This document shows positions 7,701 to 10,377 of a stretch of DNA of 10,377 bases, in pieces. Both the position numbers and the translations under genes were made by a program. The DNA is taken from NCBI GenBank assembly GCA_002077045.2, contig NAEU01001296.1:1-10377 (forward strand). Reading direction: 5' to 3'. The first letter of the stretch is position 1. Every line of letters begins with the position of its first letter. Under the pieces are notes generated by a model. The model saw nothing but the letters and a program-made list of their open reading frames with translations, searched no databases and was not told the origin of the DNA. Source of the DNA: Rachicladosporium sp. CCFEE 5018. Lineage: Eukaryota; Ascomycota; Dothideomycetes; Cladosporiales; Cladosporiaceae.

Positions 7701-10377
7701 GCTATCGACTGTATCTATATCCTTCTGCAGGCTTTGTAAGTTCCGCAACTTGTCTGGCACGAGTGTGCTTTCGCCAGATCGCATTGTAGATGTCGTAGGC
7801 GAAATCATGCCTCCTTCCAACCTAGCGTACGTCGCCTCGTCCAGAGGCTTGTTGCCAAATGCTGCCTGTCCGAATGGACTACTAGCCATATGCAAGCCGA
7901 GACCGGAACTCTGCGGCGGCTGACCCAGACTATCCGGTCCTTGAACGAACAGCTTGAGACTTGCCGAGGGATCAGCTATCCGCGAGCCCGCATCCATGAG
8001 TGACTTGTCGTTCAGGGGTTCGTCATGCTCAGTCTTCCCAGGTCCAGTCACATGTATCTCGACTTCCGATGTGTCCGGTATGCCTAGGTTGAAGCAGATG
8101 ACAGTGCGTAGTTGATCAGCAGTCTCAAGATCGGTGATGTCGATGAGACGATAATTCCAGCCATCTGGTGTGACAAAGATGAACTTCTTGTCGTCTTCAC
8201 GAGCAGTAGATCGACCTCGTATAGGCATGGGCGGCACCTCGCTACCCTCCATACTGTTATGTCCACTCTTCCGACTCGCCGGTCTATCAAAGCTCACATC
8301 GGATGAAGCGTTCGCAGCTCTGCCGTAAGGGGCTTGTCGCGTAGCTTGGGGTGATGCAGGTGAGTGTTCCTCGTCTGGACTCGGATGCATGTCGTCCTTC
8401 TTCTTGCGCCTGAACTTCTCCAAGAAACCCCTATGCTCCTTGGCAGAAGCAGGTGTCTCCTGGCTGGGCTGGCGGACACTGCTATCAGTCGGCTGTGGCC
8501 TGTAGCCGTCCGTGCCATGTCGCCTTGCAGATGCATCTTGCGGCATTGGCTTGGCAAACATGCTGTCACTGTCGCGATTGCTAGGCGTCGCACTCTGCTT
8601 GCCTGGGCCAGGCGAAAGGTTCGAAGGAACGGTGGGAACATTGCTCTGGGAGCTGCCGCTGCGAAGATGACCTCCGTAGTATCTGCTACTCCCGTTATTG
8701 TCAACAAGCCGTGCATTCGCCAGACCGGGACTTTGAGATGGAGAGTACGAGTAGCCCATCGTCCCATTAGCCGAAGAAAGCTCAGCGGACGCACTGGGCG
8801 AGTGTCGTCTGGGCAAATCGCTGATCGAAGCGAGCGCTGATTGAGACGCAGTGGTACGTCCAGTGTCGTTCGCAGCGAGACCGTACGAGTCCAGCGTGAC
8901 CGAACGCTGGCCGGAGTATCGCCTCTGAGCAATCGATGGAGGCATAGTCCGGCCTGGCGAGTCATCGCCTGTGCCACCAGCTGTCGATGGTGTAGATCCT
9001 TGCAGATTGTTCTCCGGTCTCGATAGATTCGGACTGTTCTCCACACCACCGTCGGTCCCAGCACTGGTATTGTGTACGAACTGGCTACTCTCACGCCTCG
9101 CATGGCCTCGGAACGGCATGCTCGCCGTACTCGTGCTACTTGTACCAGCAGTGGCGGGCGTGCTAGCAGCGCCACCTGTCGCAATGACATCCTTGATCAG
9201 CCTGCGAATGCGCTTGCCCTCTTCTCGCTCCTTTGCCTGGTCCCAGACAACACCATTCGCGGTGCACTCTCTGGCCACCTGCGGCAACACAGTTTGAGGC
9301 ATGAACCCGATGTTGCGATTTCCACCAACACCACTTCGTCGACCGATGTCGAGAAAAAGCGCACCGTGGACTTGCAAATGCTCAAATGCTGCTTGCCACT
9401 CGCGGGAGAAGTTGTGTGCAGCGAGCCAGATGGCCACACGCTCCTTTGGCCAGTGCTGATCGGATGGACTTCCTGGGTGCTCACCAGAAGACGAGTGCTC
9501 GCGATTGCTTGATGTCTCACTGCTTTGTAGCTGACTTGGCGGCACATGACTGAAAGTGTTTCTGCTTGTCTCCTGGGCTGGAGACGAGTGTTCCTGGGTT
9601 TCCTTGGCAGGCAGAATCAAGGTCTTCTGCCTGGAAGTAGGTGTCGGTGGTGGGTAGTTCGATGGCAGTGGAGGCGGCTGTGCCTGTGGCTGTGGTGGTG
9701 GCGTGGGCTGGGTCTGATGGTAAGTGTTCACCGTTGGGCGACCGTAGTCGGGCTGACTTGTGTGGCCGTCATTCCCGTAAGGTCGCTGTGTCTGGTAGCT
9801 GTTCGTGTCGTAGCCCGCACTGAAGTCACCCGACGCTCCATTTCTGTAGCTATTCTGCTGCGGAAGATTGGGACGAGCAACTGGTGCTTGCAGATGATCA
9901 TTGTAAAGGTTCAGTCCAGGTATGCCCACGCCAGGTCCGAATGTATCTCCTCCAGGAACGTATGTCGCCGACGTTAATGGGCGATTGGGATCCTCGGCCA
10001 AGTTGAAGTTTGGAACATAGTCAGTCATGTACTGCCCACTGTATGCTCCCGGGTTGTATGGCTTCTGCTCGCGCGGAGCTTGAATCTGAGGAGGCGGATA
10101 CGTTGGCTGCCTGTTAGCGTTCCAGTACGTCTGAGGTTGACTGGGAGGACCGGGAATCCAAGTGCCATGTTGCTGCACTGCACTGGTCGGCATCCGAGGT
10201 GGAGGGGGCGGAATGAACTGGCCTTGCTGCCCTACAGGCTGAGGGTGCTGGAGAGGTGGCGGAGGGGGCACAAAGCCCTGTCCGGCTCTCTGAGCTTGTG
10301 GATGCTGGTACTGACTCTGCTGTGCCGGCGTCGCCGGTGTCCTACTCCGGTACCCATCCTGCTGCTGGCCCGCTTGC
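4744..10377 (-). CDS. BCK1: MAP kinase kinase kinase of the cell wall integrity pathway, Bck1/Mck1 type (5' end outside window)
   Basis: Exons (minus strand) run 10377-4924 and 4861-4744, giving 1856 residues in the window, numbered from the first full codon at 10376; the frame is open at the right edge. Order: a Pro/Gln-rich disordered start; a SAM-like domain (about 309-378, starting WPKERVAIWLAAHNF); a Ser/Pro-rich linker; a Ras-association/ubiquitin-like domain (about 732-813, FIFVTPDGWNYRLIDITDL); a charged helical stretch (about 873-944); a further disordered region; and a kinase domain (about 1549-1840). The kinase is intact: GKGTFG loop (1558-1563), Lys1580, HRDLKSDN (Asp1681), DFG (1699-1701), APE (1726-1728), ending FLDTALYAKIRGAF. 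Known: Bck1 is activated by Pkc1 below Rho1 and phosphorylates Mkk1/2, which activate Slt2/MpkA; it controls wall repair and, in plant pathogens, infection. Basic Ser sites near 1443 (RTKSIREV) and 1500 (RRKSTKMFG) could be Pkc1 targets. An extra segment follows APE. The promoter is outside the window. Confidence 0.95.
4862..4923 (-). other. BCK1 intron near the 3' end (62 nt, phase 2)
   Basis: Donor GTAAGT, branch TTACTGAC, acceptor ATCCAG. Splicing turns the local AT-G codon into AT-C and gives DCFTIDPAERPTAETLL, the conserved last kinase subdomain. Without splicing the protein would stop at once with a TAA. Confidence 0.95.

Overview
This window is nuclear DNA of a filamentous ascomycete (Pezizomycotina; possibly a dothideomycete, but the class is only a guess). 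The evidence is the gene set (a fungal Nup159-type nucleoporin, a complex I subunit, a mitochondrial 2-oxoglutarate dehydrogenase E2 and a Bck1-type cell-wall-integrity MAPKKK), very short spliceosomal introns (54-117 nt) with CTAAC/CTGAC branch sites, and dense packing. No bacterial operon, mobile element, CRISPR array, rRNA or tRNA is visible.

Layout. 1-1419 (+): 3' part of a nucleoporin, called NUP159, open at the left edge. 1420-1706: short convergent 3' interval. 1707-2241 (-): a four-exon gene of 99 residues, the LYR-family complex I subunit NDUFB9 (B22); no single reading frame covers it, so it appears only when three introns are removed. 2242-2563: a 322-bp divergent promoter shared with the next gene, holding a central CCAAT box, an inverted repeat and one small upstream ORF on each side. 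2564-4161 (+): KGD2, four exons, 470 residues, mitochondrial dihydrolipoyllysine succinyltransferase. 4162-4743: convergent 3' interval without a supportable gene. 4744-10377 (-): BCK1/MCK1-type MAPKKK, at least 1856 residues, one short intron near the 3' end, open at the right edge.

How the genes relate. NDUFB9 and KGD2 are transcribed divergently from one short intergenic region, and both products serve mitochondrial energy metabolism: the 2-oxoglutarate dehydrogenase complex makes NADH in the TCA cycle and complex I oxidises it. A shared CCAAT-box promoter fits coordinated expression. NUP159 (mRNA export at the cytoplasmic face of the nuclear pore) and BCK1 (Rho1-Pkc1-Bck1-Mkk-Slt2/MpkA cascade) have no evident functional link to them.

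Overall this is a conserved housekeeping region. I found no convincing new system. The points most worth checking are the intron-split NDUFB9 gene, the divergent respiratory promoter, and an extra segment in the BCK1 kinase domain just after the APE motif.
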